From positions 1 to 64,000 of the forward strand of contig JABILA010000037.1 in assembly GCA_018654745.1 (NCBI GenBank): DNA of 64,000 nucleotides, in the 5' to 3' direction. Positions 1-7,691 of the stretch are shown piece after piece (within the stretch, counting starts at the first letter, position 1; each line of letters begins with the position of its first letter). Both the position numbers and the translations under genes were made by a program. The notes beneath the pieces were generated by a model, which saw only the letters and a program-made list of their open reading frames with translations, ran no database searches and was not told the DNA's origin. Source of the stretch: Alphaproteobacteria bacterium. GTDB lineage: Bacteria; Pseudomonadota; Alphaproteobacteria; UBA2966.

Positions 1-2
1 CG

Positions 3-50
3 GCGTTGGAGGAATTGAAATCTGCCGCAAGTGAATTATCACGCAAGTAG
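3..50 (+). CDS. possible C-terminal end of a gene cut by the window edge
   Basis: The first bases read in frame 3 as a short amphipathic helix-like peptide (ALEELKSAASELSRK) ending in TAG. It looks like the tail of a real protein that starts before the window. The stretch is too short to assign a family, and an unrelated reading frame cannot be excluded. Confidence 0.3.
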   Translation, partial: ALEELKSAASELSRK

Positions 51-159
51 AAGTAGAGCTAGAATGAACCTCGATATACGTCAGAACGGGTACCGAAAGC
101 GGACATTACTGGCAGGCTTCGAGAACGGAGATTGTTAGCCAATAACGGACGCCAGCTCT

Positions 160-205
160 GAAAAGTATTACCTTTATGATAATGATGGATGCGCCAATAC
201 TTTTC
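160..205. repeat. 10-bp inverted repeat downstream of the tadG-like gene
   Basis: GAAAAGTATT at 160-169 is the exact reverse complement of AATACTTTTC at 196-205, with a 26-nt spacer. It lies just 3' of the minus-strand TadG-like gene, so it may act in transcript termination or stability. There is no T-run typical of an intrinsic terminator. The rest of bases 51-226 shows nothing I can name. Confidence 0.35.
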
Positions 206-226
206 CACCGCCTTTGATACCCAAAT

Positions 227-1558
227 CTAGTTCCGTAGCTTCGGCGGCCCTTCTGGTGTGATTGTCACGGCGCTGCTGTCACAATCGTCGGGGTCAATTA
301 CTTCCGATGTGCCACTGAGGACAATGGTATCTGCGATGATCTGAAGACAAGATGATGACTGCGAACTGGTGCCGGAATAGGAAACTTCATGTTCTGGCGC
401 GTAAATGGCTCCGCTCAGTGCTGTCGTCGAGGTACCACCGATGGAAAAATCCGTGCCGGAATCGGCATCAGGATCAATAAAGAAAAGGACACCTGCATAG
501 GTTCCTGATGTTTGTGCTTCCAGTTCAATCGTACCGTTGCCCGTGAACGTAATGCCGTCGAAATCTGATCCATCCGAACTGGTATTGTAGATAAAAACAC
601 CACCAGCACCGTCGTCCTGGAAGGTGCCGCCATTGATCGAAATACCGCCGCCATCAATAATGTATTCGCCAGATTCCAGCGTCACCGTGTTCCCGTTTCC
701 CGTCACAGAAATGCCGCCGCAATAGACGCCTGGCGACAGAGTAACATTGTTACCGCTGCCGGTGACACTGAAATTTGTCTCATCACAGGCACCGACTTCA
801 GGTTCTTCCAGGTCCTCAAGCGGATCGTCCGGAATATCCGAGCAATCATCGGTTGGTGACGGACTAACGGATGCATTATTACCAACAGAACTGCCGCCAG
901 CGACACAAACAACAGAAGCTTCAAGATCACCTGTCCCGTTCACGATAAAGGCTGAATCATCGGAAGAAGCCACAGCAACGCCGCAATCGGGCATGCTGAG
1001 GTCCGGTGTACCGTTAAGAGTCAGTGCACCTGAATCATTGCTATCCAGGGCCAACAGGCAGAAATTGCTGCTGCTGGTCGATGTGCTGGCTGTGGCTGTG
1101 GCCTCGACGTCGCGGGATTCAATGCCCAGAAGTTGTGCAAAATAGAGCGGAACAGCATTTCCGTTCTCTGTTGCCCGGCGGACAGTTACCTGCACGGCAT
1201 TTGAAGGGGAGCCGGCTTCCGTAAACGAACTGGTGCTTTCGTCCCAGTTACCCATGATCACGTCATCAGGGTCCAGCACGTTACCGTTTTGTGAAACCGG
1301 CATATTAAGTTCGGCGTAGGTAACCGCAAGGGATTTAACCTCGTCTTCGTCGTCAAGGGCGTCAGTCCCGGCAAGGGCAGCGGCGTCCGCAGCGGACTGA
1401 AGTTCAGCTTCGATATACATGAGCTGACCAATATCGACAGATATTGCAGCTGCACCAAATATCAGGGGTATGGACAGCGCGAACACAATGAGAACGGCAC
1501 CGCTTTGGTCCCGGTGCAGCCGAAACAAATTGCGAATCATCTTGTTGAACTTCAACAT
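227..1558 (-). CDS. TadG-like Flp pilus assembly protein
   Basis: Probable pseudopilin-like accessory protein of the Tad/Flp tight-adherence system, anchored in the inner membrane with most of the protein in the periplasm. Residues 17-65 hold the typical TadG N-terminus: a RDQSGAVLIVFAL-type hydrophobic segment followed by an AADAAALAGT motif. The C-terminal half (about 170-430) is rich in Gly, Asn, Ser and Thr, with repeating GNGN/SGTS turns and paired Cys, which suggests a beta-solenoid-like passenger. It follows the TadE gene by 7 bases, so the two are co-transcribed. No tad ATPase or flp pilin gene is present in the window. The family assignment is firm at the N-terminus; the function of the C-terminal region is unknown. 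Confidence 0.75.
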   Translation of the reverse strand: MLKFNKMIRNLFRLHRDQSGAVLIVFALSIPLIFGAAAISVDIGQLMYIEAELQSAADAAALAGTDALDDEDEVKSLAVTYAELNMPVSQNGNVLDPDDVIMGNWDESTSSFTEAGSPSNAVQVTVRRATENGNAVPLYFAQLLGIESRDVEATATASTSTSSSNFCLLALDSNDSGALTLNGTPDLSMPDCGVAVASSDDSAFIVNGTGDLEASVVCVAGGSSVGNNASVSPSPTDDCSDIPDDPLEDLEEPEVGACDETNFSVTGSGNNVTLSPGVYCGGISVTGNGNTVTLESGEYIIDGGGISINGGTFQDDGAGGVFIYNTSSDGSDFDGITFTGNGTIELEAQTSGTYAGVLFFIDPDADSGTDFSIGGTSTTALSGAIYAPEHEVSYSGTSSQSSSCLQIIADTIVLSGTSEVIDPDDCDSSAVTITPEGPPKLRN

Positions 1559-1565
1559 AGCGGAC

Positions 1566-1991
1566 CTAATCCTCCATGCGCATCTTGATCGTTACTTCAA
1601 TGTTGCCATCCATCAGTGATCCACCAAGGGCGTCGACAATGGCCGCTTCAGACATGGGCAGGACAATATCAATTGTCGCATCTGTGCCGTCATCTGTAAC
1701 ATCAATCGTGTAACTCAGGGCTTCATTGTTAAGGAGTTCAGTTGCCATCGTTTCGGCCTCGTCGGCGGTCGATTCACCAATGGCATAGCTGCGAACAGCA
1801 ACCCGTGCGGCGTGGGTCATAATTTGGCGGGTATTAAAAATCATGCCGTACTGAAGAATAGCAAACAACAATATGATGACCAGCGGCATGATGACGCCAA
1901 ATTCGATCGCGACGACGCCACGTACATCGCGCCCAAATTGCGACATTTTCAGTTTGAAGCCAAGAAGTGTTCTTGAAAGTTGCTTTTTCAT
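1566..1991 (-). CDS. TadE-family pilus assembly protein
   Basis: A 141-aa TadE-like protein. After a short basic N-terminus (LLGFKLKMSQFGRDVRG) it has the family hallmark GVVAIEFGVIMPLVIILLFA, a single membrane segment with the conserved Glu used in prepilin-like processing, then an IlQYG / TRQIMTHAARVAVRSYA block. The C-terminal half is a small periplasmic domain ending in MRMED. It is first in a two-gene minus-strand operon with the TadG-like gene, and it diverges from a clear paralogue starting at 2230. The 238-bp divergent spacer must hold both promoters, but I see no convincing consensus boxes there. Confidence 0.85.
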   Translation of the reverse strand: MKKQLSRTLLGFKLKMSQFGRDVRGVVAIEFGVIMPLVIILLFAILQYGMIFNTRQIMTHAARVAVRSYAIGESTADEAETMATELLNNEALSYTIDVTDDGTDATIDIVLPMSEAAIVDALGGSLMDGNIEVTIKMRMED

Positions 1992-2229
1992 TTGCGAAAA
2001 TAAAGGGCCTCACACCGCCCCCTCAGTTTTGATACCATCGATGAACAATCGTAGATATCGTGTATATGACGGGATCAATCATACCAGAGATTCTATTAAC
2101 CACTAGTAAACCCAACAATAAAGGGTCTACACGTTCCATTTACATTTGTTGACTACTGTAAAACCTTGATATTTGTGAAGCAAAAGGCCAGAATTTGCTT
2201 GAACGCACCCCAACAATAGAGTCTCTGCG

Positions 2230-2880
2230 ATGAAGTGCATTGGAAGTTTCCTCCGCAATACAGGCGGCGGTGTGGCGGTTGAGTTTGCTGTCATGTTGCC
2301 AATTGTATTGTCTATGCTGTTTGGCATCATTCAATACGGAAATATCCTTTATATCCGCCAGTTGATGACCCAGGCCGCAGAAGAAGCAGCGCGTGCCTAC
2401 GCGTTTGACAGTATGGCGGCGGCGGATGCAGAGACATTAGCTGAAGAACGCCTGGAGAATACCGGATTAGTGTATACCGTGACCCTGTCGGAACCTAGTT
2501 CAAGCGAAACCAATGTGAAGGTCGAGATCACAACCCCGATGGAAGATGCCGCGCTGGTCAACATGCTTGGCAGCGTCATGGACGGCGACATAGAGGTGTT
2601 TGTCATTCTCAGAATGCAAAGTGCTGATTGCTCGTCATCTTCCAGCAGCAGTTCGACATCCTCCACGTCGTCGACGTCGTCAACGTCATCGACATCCTCC
2701 ACGTCTTCAACATCCTCCACGTCGTCTTCCGACGAAGATACTGAAATGTCGACGGATTGCTCAGCAACCGAATCGTCTGATGAGTCTTCGACCTCATCGA
2801 CATCTTCAACGTCGTCAACGTCGTCGACCTCATCAACAACATCCACTTCTTCGACGTCATCTACATCATCAACCGACTAG
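2230..2880 (+). CDS. TadE-family protein with long Ser/Thr repeat tail
   Basis: A paralogue of the divergent TadE gene. Residues 1-130 match it along the whole length (GGGVAVEFAVMLPIVL membrane segment, QYG, IRQLMTQAAEEAARAYAF, and a terminal DGDIEVFVILRMQ). The protein then continues for about 85 residues of almost pure Ser-Ser-Thr triplets in two blocks, separated by an acidic, Cys-containing linker (SDEDTEMSTDCSATESSDES). TadE proteins normally stop where the tail begins. The tail should be periplasmic or surface-exposed and disordered, and could be a spacer or a glycosylation platform; both are inference. Codons in the repeat vary, so the repeat appears conserved at protein level. Confidence 0.8.
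   Translation: MKCIGSFLRNTGGGVAVEFAVMLPIVLSMLFGIIQYGNILYIRQLMTQAAEEAARAYAFDSMAAADAETLAEERLENTGLVYTVTLSEPSSSETNVKVEITTPMEDAALVNMLGSVMDGDIEVFVILRMQSADCSSSSSSSSTSSTSSTSSTSSTSSTSSTSSTSSSDEDTEMSTDCSATESSDESSTSSTSSTSSTSSTSSTTSTSSTSSTSSTD
2632..2877 (+). repeat. degenerate 9-bp tandem repeat encoding Ser-Ser-Thr
   Basis: Two arrays of 9-bp units of the kind TCGTCGACG / TCATCGACA / TCCTCCACG encode (SST)n, separated by an acidic linker coded around 2731-2790. Synonymous codons are mixed. The arrays create long open frames on the other strand and in other frames, which I treat as artefacts. Confidence 0.85.
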
Positions 2881-2884
2881 GCCG

Positions 2885-3547
2885 TTACTGCTTCCCTTCT
2901 TGCAGGGAAGACAGCACAAACCAGACGATGATGCTGAGGACAATCATTTCACCGCCTTCCTCAACTGACGCGATGTAGTGCCTGACCCATTTATCGTCGA
3001 ACAGGTGATAAATCCAGTCGATGATAACGGCGAACAGCGCCAGCAGCCCCAAGAGCACAAACATACGTACGGAGAAATATATCGCGTCTCGTCCGCGCAT
3101 GAACGCCAGCAAACCCGTTACGCCGAAGAATACAAATGCCAAAACAAAGGCATAAACCACCTGCCCTTGAAACTCCGGATGCAAGCCAAACATCCATGGA
3201 AGTTGAAGCATGTTGGCGACGACCAGACCCATTTCTTCATGCCACTTGAGACTGTCGTCCGCCAGGAAATAAAAGAATATCAGGGACCACATGACCAGCA
3301 TCGCGTTTGCCCGCTTGATGCCAAAGTACATAAAGAGAACGATCAACCAGAATTCCTTGAGATACTGGAAAAGTTCACCAATGCCGCCCTCACGGGTGAT
3401 GGCGAAGTGATTGGCCTGATAATAGATCGTTTCCCAGCGCAGCAGGTGAATAATGATCAACAACACGTCTGCACATAGCAGCAGCACTAAAATCTGATCT
3501 GCAACTGGACGACGACTAACGCCCAGAAGCTTCGCAAGTTTGTTCAC
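2885..3547 (-). CDS. multi-spanning membrane protein, unknown function
   Basis: A 220-aa protein with about six membrane segments and no recognised family name. One segment ends in a polar ADDSLKWHEEMG motif, resembling IDEFFMIHE in the other small membrane protein of this operon (5064-5627). The two look like distant paralogues sharing a D-[DE]-x4-HE signature within the membrane. The start is GTG, overlapping the stop of the upstream gene by 4 bases, so translation is coupled. It is the last gene of a three-gene envelope operon around a GT-C-type membrane protein. Function not known. Confidence 0.65.
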   Translation of the reverse strand: MNKLAKLLGVSRRPVADQILVLLLCADVLLIIIHLLRWETIYYQANHFAITREGGIGELFQYLKEFWLIVLFMYFGIKRANAMLVMWSLIFFYFLADDSLKWHEEMGLVVANMLQLPWMFGLHPEFQGQVVYAFVLAFVFFGVTGLLAFMRGRDAIYFSVRMFVLLGLLALFAVIIDWIYHLFDDKWVRHYIASVEEGGEMIVLSIIVWFVLSSLQEGKQ

Positions 3548-5067
3548 TGACCACTGCCTCCCGCCATATGATCTAGGTCCAGCAAATAGATTCTGTTGTT
3601 CAGCTTGGTGAGGTTTTGCTGGATTTCAGTATCTAACCAAAGATAGTTTCGTTCCGGGCCTGTCGCTACATATTCGTATATCACTGCACGCTTCAGACCG
3701 AGTTGCTCAATCATCTCATGTTTCCAGTATTTGGCGTAGTGAATGTTTAACCCGGCAGACAAATCACCGGTTTTTTGCCAGACACCAAATGATCCGTCCC
3801 CGTAATACCGGCTGAGGAAAATCACTGTGTTATCGTGACTTGCTGCGTGTCTGCGGATCAGGCGCAGATTGTTTTGTTCTGCGAACTGCTGTGCCGTCAG
3901 ACGTAGATTATCAACAAAGGGTAATGGTGCGTATTTGTAAACGAGGCGATGAAATGACGGAACGTTATAAAACAATGTCGTACCAAGATTGAAGGCCAGA
4001 AACACCGAAAGCCAGAGGATTTTTCCAGCACGGGACAAATCGAAAAACAGGATCGAAATTGTCCAGGCAAAGAACGGTGCGATGGCAAGGAAGTATCGCA
4101 TGTTGTAGCCAGTGCCATTGTAGACCAACAACGTAACGACAAAGATTGTGGCGGCCAGAAACCAATCAGGTTTGATACTTCTAATGTGCCGCCAGAACGG
4201 TGTGACCAAAGGCAAGGCGAGAAGCACGCTGAAGGTCAACAACATATATGCAAGCCAGCCTTGCAATCCTTCCCTTACAACCTGATACAGACTGAAGCCC
4301 CGTAAAAAACTGTTGTGATCGCGCGCCAAATTGAACGTAGGCACTTGGCCCTGCCGCGCTAGCAATATGACCCCCAAGGCAAATGCCAGCGGCAATACCC
4401 ACGACCAAAACAATGGTCTGTTTTCACGCCACTGCCTTGCGACAACCCTGTGCCGCAAGAATAGAAAAACGACAGCAAAGGCAATCAAGACGAAACCATG
4501 ATGCTTGATCCAGATCGCACCAATCAGGGCCGCAACCCAAACAAGGCCATCACCTGTTCGGGCATCTTCCGAAAGAACCCGGTCCATGTAAGTCAAGCCA
4601 AACAAGATCAAGGCCGCCAACAAGGTGTCCGGGTAGGCCGAAGAAAACTGATAAATTGCCAAAGGATTGAACAGGGTAAGAACAAGGCCAAGGCAAACAA
4701 TCTCTTCAGAATGACCAGCCACACGCCTGAACAAATTCAGGCAGGCAAAGCCCCATAGCGCCGTCGTCAGCACAGACAGGGTCTTCAACCCGGTTGAGAG
4801 GCCCATTAGCTGGACCAGTGGCCAGGCCAAAATGGAAAAGCCCAAAGATTTTTCATGGGCCTGTTCTGACAGTCCTTCTGATAGGAGGCCATATTCGGAA
4901 ATGGCATCAACAATGCCTGCGTAGATCAGGCTGTTGCGGACAATGGGATAGTCGATATGCGTGATTGTAAGAAGAATTCCCACCATGATGAAGACGACCA
5001 ACAGCCATGTTGAGAACATGAATGGCCCAATCGTGCGTCGGTCTTTGGTAAGAACTTCAACACTCAT
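3544..5067 (-). CDS. GT-C fold membrane protein, putative glycosyltransferase
   Basis: A 507-aa polytopic protein with roughly ten or more membrane helices and a C-terminal soluble part (from about residue 390) containing FLSRYYGDGSFGVW. Length, topology, and the early periplasmic loop with acidic residues after TM1 (ITHIDYPIVRNSLIYAGIVDAISEYG) fit the polyisoprenyl-phosphate sugar-using dolichyl-phosphate-mannose-protein mannosyltransferase-like/GT-C group. I cannot identify the catalytic Asp pair with certainty. The ATG at 5067 is preferred over an upstream TTG because it forms an ATGA overlap with the preceding gene. It is coupled to a small membrane protein on each side, which may be accessory subunits (inference). 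Confidence 0.6.
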   Translation of the reverse strand: MSVEVLTKDRRTIGPFMFSTWLLVVFIMVGILLTITHIDYPIVRNSLIYAGIVDAISEYGLLSEGLSEQAHEKSLGFSILAWPLVQLMGLSTGLKTLSVLTTALWGFACLNLFRRVAGHSEEIVCLGLVLTLFNPLAIYQFSSAYPDTLLAALILFGLTYMDRVLSEDARTGDGLVWVAALIGAIWIKHHGFVLIAFAVVFLFLRHRVVARQWRENRPLFWSWVLPLAFALGVILLARQGQVPTFNLARDHNSFLRGFSLYQVVREGLQGWLAYMLLTFSVLLALPLVTPFWRHIRSIKPDWFLAATIFVVTLLVYNGTGYNMRYFLAIAPFFAWTISILFFDLSRAGKILWLSVFLAFNLGTTLFYNVPSFHRLVYKYAPLPFVDNLRLTAQQFAEQNNLRLIRRHAASHDNTVIFLSRYYGDGSFGVWQKTGDLSAGLNIHYAKYWKHEMIEQLGLKRAVIYEYVATGPERNYLWLDTEIQQNLTKLNNRIYLLDLDHMAGGSGQ

Positions 5068-5627
5068 GATTTGACAATTATCCAGCAACGGCGGACGGCA
5101 ATCAGGAACAAAGTTTCAGCAGCAACCTTTAATGTGTCTTCCGCGACCGACAGCCAGCTATGTAGGTCAATATCCGTTGCAATATCCCTGCGATTGGTCA
5201 AAATATCGAGGCCGATCATCATAAATGCCAAGGCAAAACCTGATGCGACCAGCCTCCTCACCGTCACGAATCGAACCAGATTTCTCCGCCCCAGAAAAAG
5301 CGCCGCTGCACCAAACAAGGCATAGAACAGAACAACAATATCGTCGAGGCGATCCGATACTGCTGTTTCTTTCAAGCCCGTCCATCGGTGAATGGCAAAA
5401 TCAAGGTTTTCGTGAATCATGAAAAATTCGTCAATCGCCGCAAAGCAGAAAGCACTGACAAGAAATACCCAGATTGCACCCGAAGAAAATGGTGCGGTTT
5501 TGATGACTTCGCGAAAGATAGCGGTACAGTGGGATGCGATCAGGATAAGTAGTAGCGTTGACAGGTAAGTGACAATCCGGCCTTCAGCGAAGTAAAATTT
5601 TACGTCCCCCTGAAAGTGCCCAGCCAA
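5064..5627 (-). CDS. multi-spanning membrane protein, unknown function
   Basis: A 187-aa protein with about five membrane segments and the motif FAAIDEFFMIHENLD, similar to the DD-x4-HE motif in the protein at 2885-3547. The annotated start is a TTG without a clear Shine-Dalgarno. The frame stays open upstream to about 5720 and encodes another good hydrophobic segment (SFTLSLTALISATICLAIL), but has no ATG, GTG or TTG there. The true N-terminus may use a rare start codon, or a start was lost. It is first in the operon, coupled by ATGA to the GT-C protein. Function unknown. Confidence 0.55.
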   Translation of the reverse strand: MAGHFQGDVKFYFAEGRIVTYLSTLLLILIASHCTAIFREVIKTAPFSSGAIWVFLVSAFCFAAIDEFFMIHENLDFAIHRWTGLKETAVSDRLDDIVVLFYALFGAAALFLGRRNLVRFVTVRRLVASGFALAFMMIGLDILTNRRDIATDIDLHSWLSVAEDTLKVAAETLFLIAVRRCWIIVKS

Positions 5628-5765
5628 TATGGCAAGACAGATCGTTGCACTGATCAGGGCAGTTAATGACAGGGTAAAAGACGCTGATTTGCGGATGGGA
5701 TTACTCTTTAATGTTTGGTATTACCTGACGAGTGAAACACCGGTGAAACGCTTGAAGAACGACTT

Positions 5766-7679
5766 ATGAACGATCAGGACACATCCAGGCGGCTTTATAC
5801 CCTGCAATTCCTGTCAAGCCTGACAGTCGTGGTAGCGGTCGTCTTTGTTCTGGTCTTTGAGAGTGGAATTCTAGCGGCATTTCCGGGTTCCGGGCAATCA
5901 GTCTGGCCCTTGTGGGCACATCTGTTGGCCGGTTTCCTTTACCTGGCACCAGTATTCTATTTGCTACAGGTAAACAAATGGCTGTTTGCCTTCGCCCTTC
6001 CCTTGCTGGCAATCCTCGCGTCAACAGCGTCGTGGTACATCAAAAAATTTGGTGTTGTCGTTAATGGCGAAGTTCTGGCGGCAATAGCAGCGACGAACAC
6101 CGGGGAAGCAACAGAATTCCTGTCGCCTGATATCTTTCTCTGGATTATCCCTGCTGCCCTGTTGTCAGCCGGACTGGTTTTTTGGCGTTTCAGCCAGTCC
6201 CATCCAGCCAGTCCCAGGGCTTTGCTCACTGTCATCGTTACTTTGTTTTTGATTGTACTGGTGTTTACCCGCATCTGGTTTGTCCCTACTGATTTTTTGT
6301 TCAGGCCCTTTAGCCCCGGAATCATCGAGGCCCCTGGGGACGCACAACAACTAACAGACTTGGCCGCCAGACTATGGCCTGATGACGCATACTCCCCGGT
6401 CAAGAAAATCAAGGTGCGTGGCGGGCGGATTAAATATGAAACCGTGAACCAGCGAAATGCCCACCGTTTACGCCTGTATGCAGGTAAAAGTGATTTTTCC
6501 ATTCGTGAAAAATACCTTGAGCGTACTTTCGACCACAGTGGGAACCACCTTGAAACCAGGTTGATGCAATCATCCTTGTGGCGCGGATTGAGACCAAAGG
6601 ATTTTTTGCTGTATCGCATGGGCGTTGCGTTTCAGCAGTTTGCCTCTCATCAAGTGGCTCTGGTTCGTGCCAGGTCTTCGTTGATTGACATAAGCACCCT
6701 GCCATCAACGCTGAACATGGATCAAGCAAAGGATTTGACGATTGTGCTGGTGATCGGTGAAAGCGCCCGGTCCGACCGCTTCGGCCTTAACGGCTATGTC
6801 AGGCAAACCACACCAGAACTTGCCTCAGATTCAAATTTGATTAGCTTCCCGAACGCGACATCTTGCGCCGCCTCATCCACCGTCGCTGTACCCTGCATGT
6901 TAACCCGCATGGCAACAACAGATTTACCTGAGGAATACCAGGAGTCAGATCAAAAAGCCTATGCCTATGATCTGATTGCACGGGAAAATTCCTTCATCAG
7001 TCTGTTTGCCAAGCATGGCTTTTCAACGACCTGGCTTTCCTTGAATCCTGTTGGTGGCCGCAAGAACGAGCCTGTTTCGGTTTTGCTTGGGGATGCCCAT
7101 CAAAAGCTATTTCTCAGCGACCTGGATGTTCCATATGCCAAGTCCAAAGACGATCTGCTGCTCAAACCCTTGCAGGACATACTCGCAAAACAACAGGGTC
7201 GTTCGCTGATTGTTCTGCACACCAGGGGCAGCCATTGGCGCTACAGCGCCCGATACCCTTTTTCCTTCAAACAGTTCACGCCTGATTGCAGTCGTGGCGC
7301 ACCAGCAGACTGCACCAAGACCGAACTGAATAACGCCTACGACAACACGATTCTTTATACTGACCACTTTTTGTCACAAGTGATTTCATTGCTGAAAAAG
7401 CGAAAATCAGTGTTCCTGTATTCTGCGGATCACGGCGAGTCTTTGGGCGAAGGTGGTTTTTATACGCACTCGGTCATGAGCCGCCCTGAGCAGCGCCATG
7501 TGCCATTTATCTGGTGGGCGTCTGATCGCTTTATTGCCAATAATAAAACCATTCAAGATCGCCTTGTAGCCAGGAGGCTCGACAGGATCAGTCATGACAG
7601 CATTTTCCACAGCGTTTTGGATTGTGCTGGTATTTCCTCCGTAGTTGTTGACCGGCAGCTAAGCCTTTGCGCCGATTAG
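5766..7679 (+). CDS. phosphoethanolamine transferase-like membrane sulfatase-fold protein
   Basis: A 637-aa member of the EptA/lipid A phosphoethanolamine transferase family. About five N-terminal membrane helices (residues 15-185, including a NTGEATEFLSP loop typical of the family) are followed by a periplasmic alkaline-phosphatase-fold domain. Metal and substrate motifs are visible: LVIGESARSDRFGLNGY (about 328), a HTRGSH motif, and SADHGESLGEGGFYTHS near the C-terminus. The family's catalytic Thr, normally in a SCGTxT context, seems replaced: here the segment reads TSCAASSTVAVPCM (T365-M378), with Ala at the aligned place and Ser/Ser/Thr next to it. It probably modifies lipid A or another envelope glycan. 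It is monocistronic and divergent from the membrane-protein operon. Confidence 0.8.
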   Translation: MNDQDTSRRLYTLQFLSSLTVVVAVVFVLVFESGILAAFPGSGQSVWPLWAHLLAGFLYLAPVFYLLQVNKWLFAFALPLLAILASTASWYIKKFGVVVNGEVLAAIAATNTGEATEFLSPDIFLWIIPAALLSAGLVFWRFSQSHPASPRALLTVIVTLFLIVLVFTRIWFVPTDFLFRPFSPGIIEAPGDAQQLTDLAARLWPDDAYSPVKKIKVRGGRIKYETVNQRNAHRLRLYAGKSDFSIREKYLERTFDHSGNHLETRLMQSSLWRGLRPKDFLLYRMGVAFQQFASHQVALVRARSSLIDISTLPSTLNMDQAKDLTIVLVIGESARSDRFGLNGYVRQTTPELASDSNLISFPNATSCAASSTVAVPCMLTRMATTDLPEEYQESDQKAYAYDLIARENSFISLFAKHGFSTTWLSLNPVGGRKNEPVSVLLGDAHQKLFLSDLDVPYAKSKDDLLLKPLQDILAKQQGRSLIVLHTRGSHWRYSARYPFSFKQFTPDCSRGAPADCTKTELNNAYDNTILYTDHFLSQVISLLKKRKSVFLYSADHGESLGEGGFYTHSVMSRPEQRHVPFIWWASDRFIANNKTIQDRLVARRLDRISHDSIFHSVLDCAGISSVVVDRQLSLCAD

Positions 7680-7691
7680 TGATGCGTCAAT

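Noticed and set aside
2397-2846. 149-codon minus-strand ORF rich in Asp and Val
   Set aside because: It is the complement of the SST-coding repeat; its composition (DVVDEVDDVDD) comes from the repeat, and it has no ribosome site.
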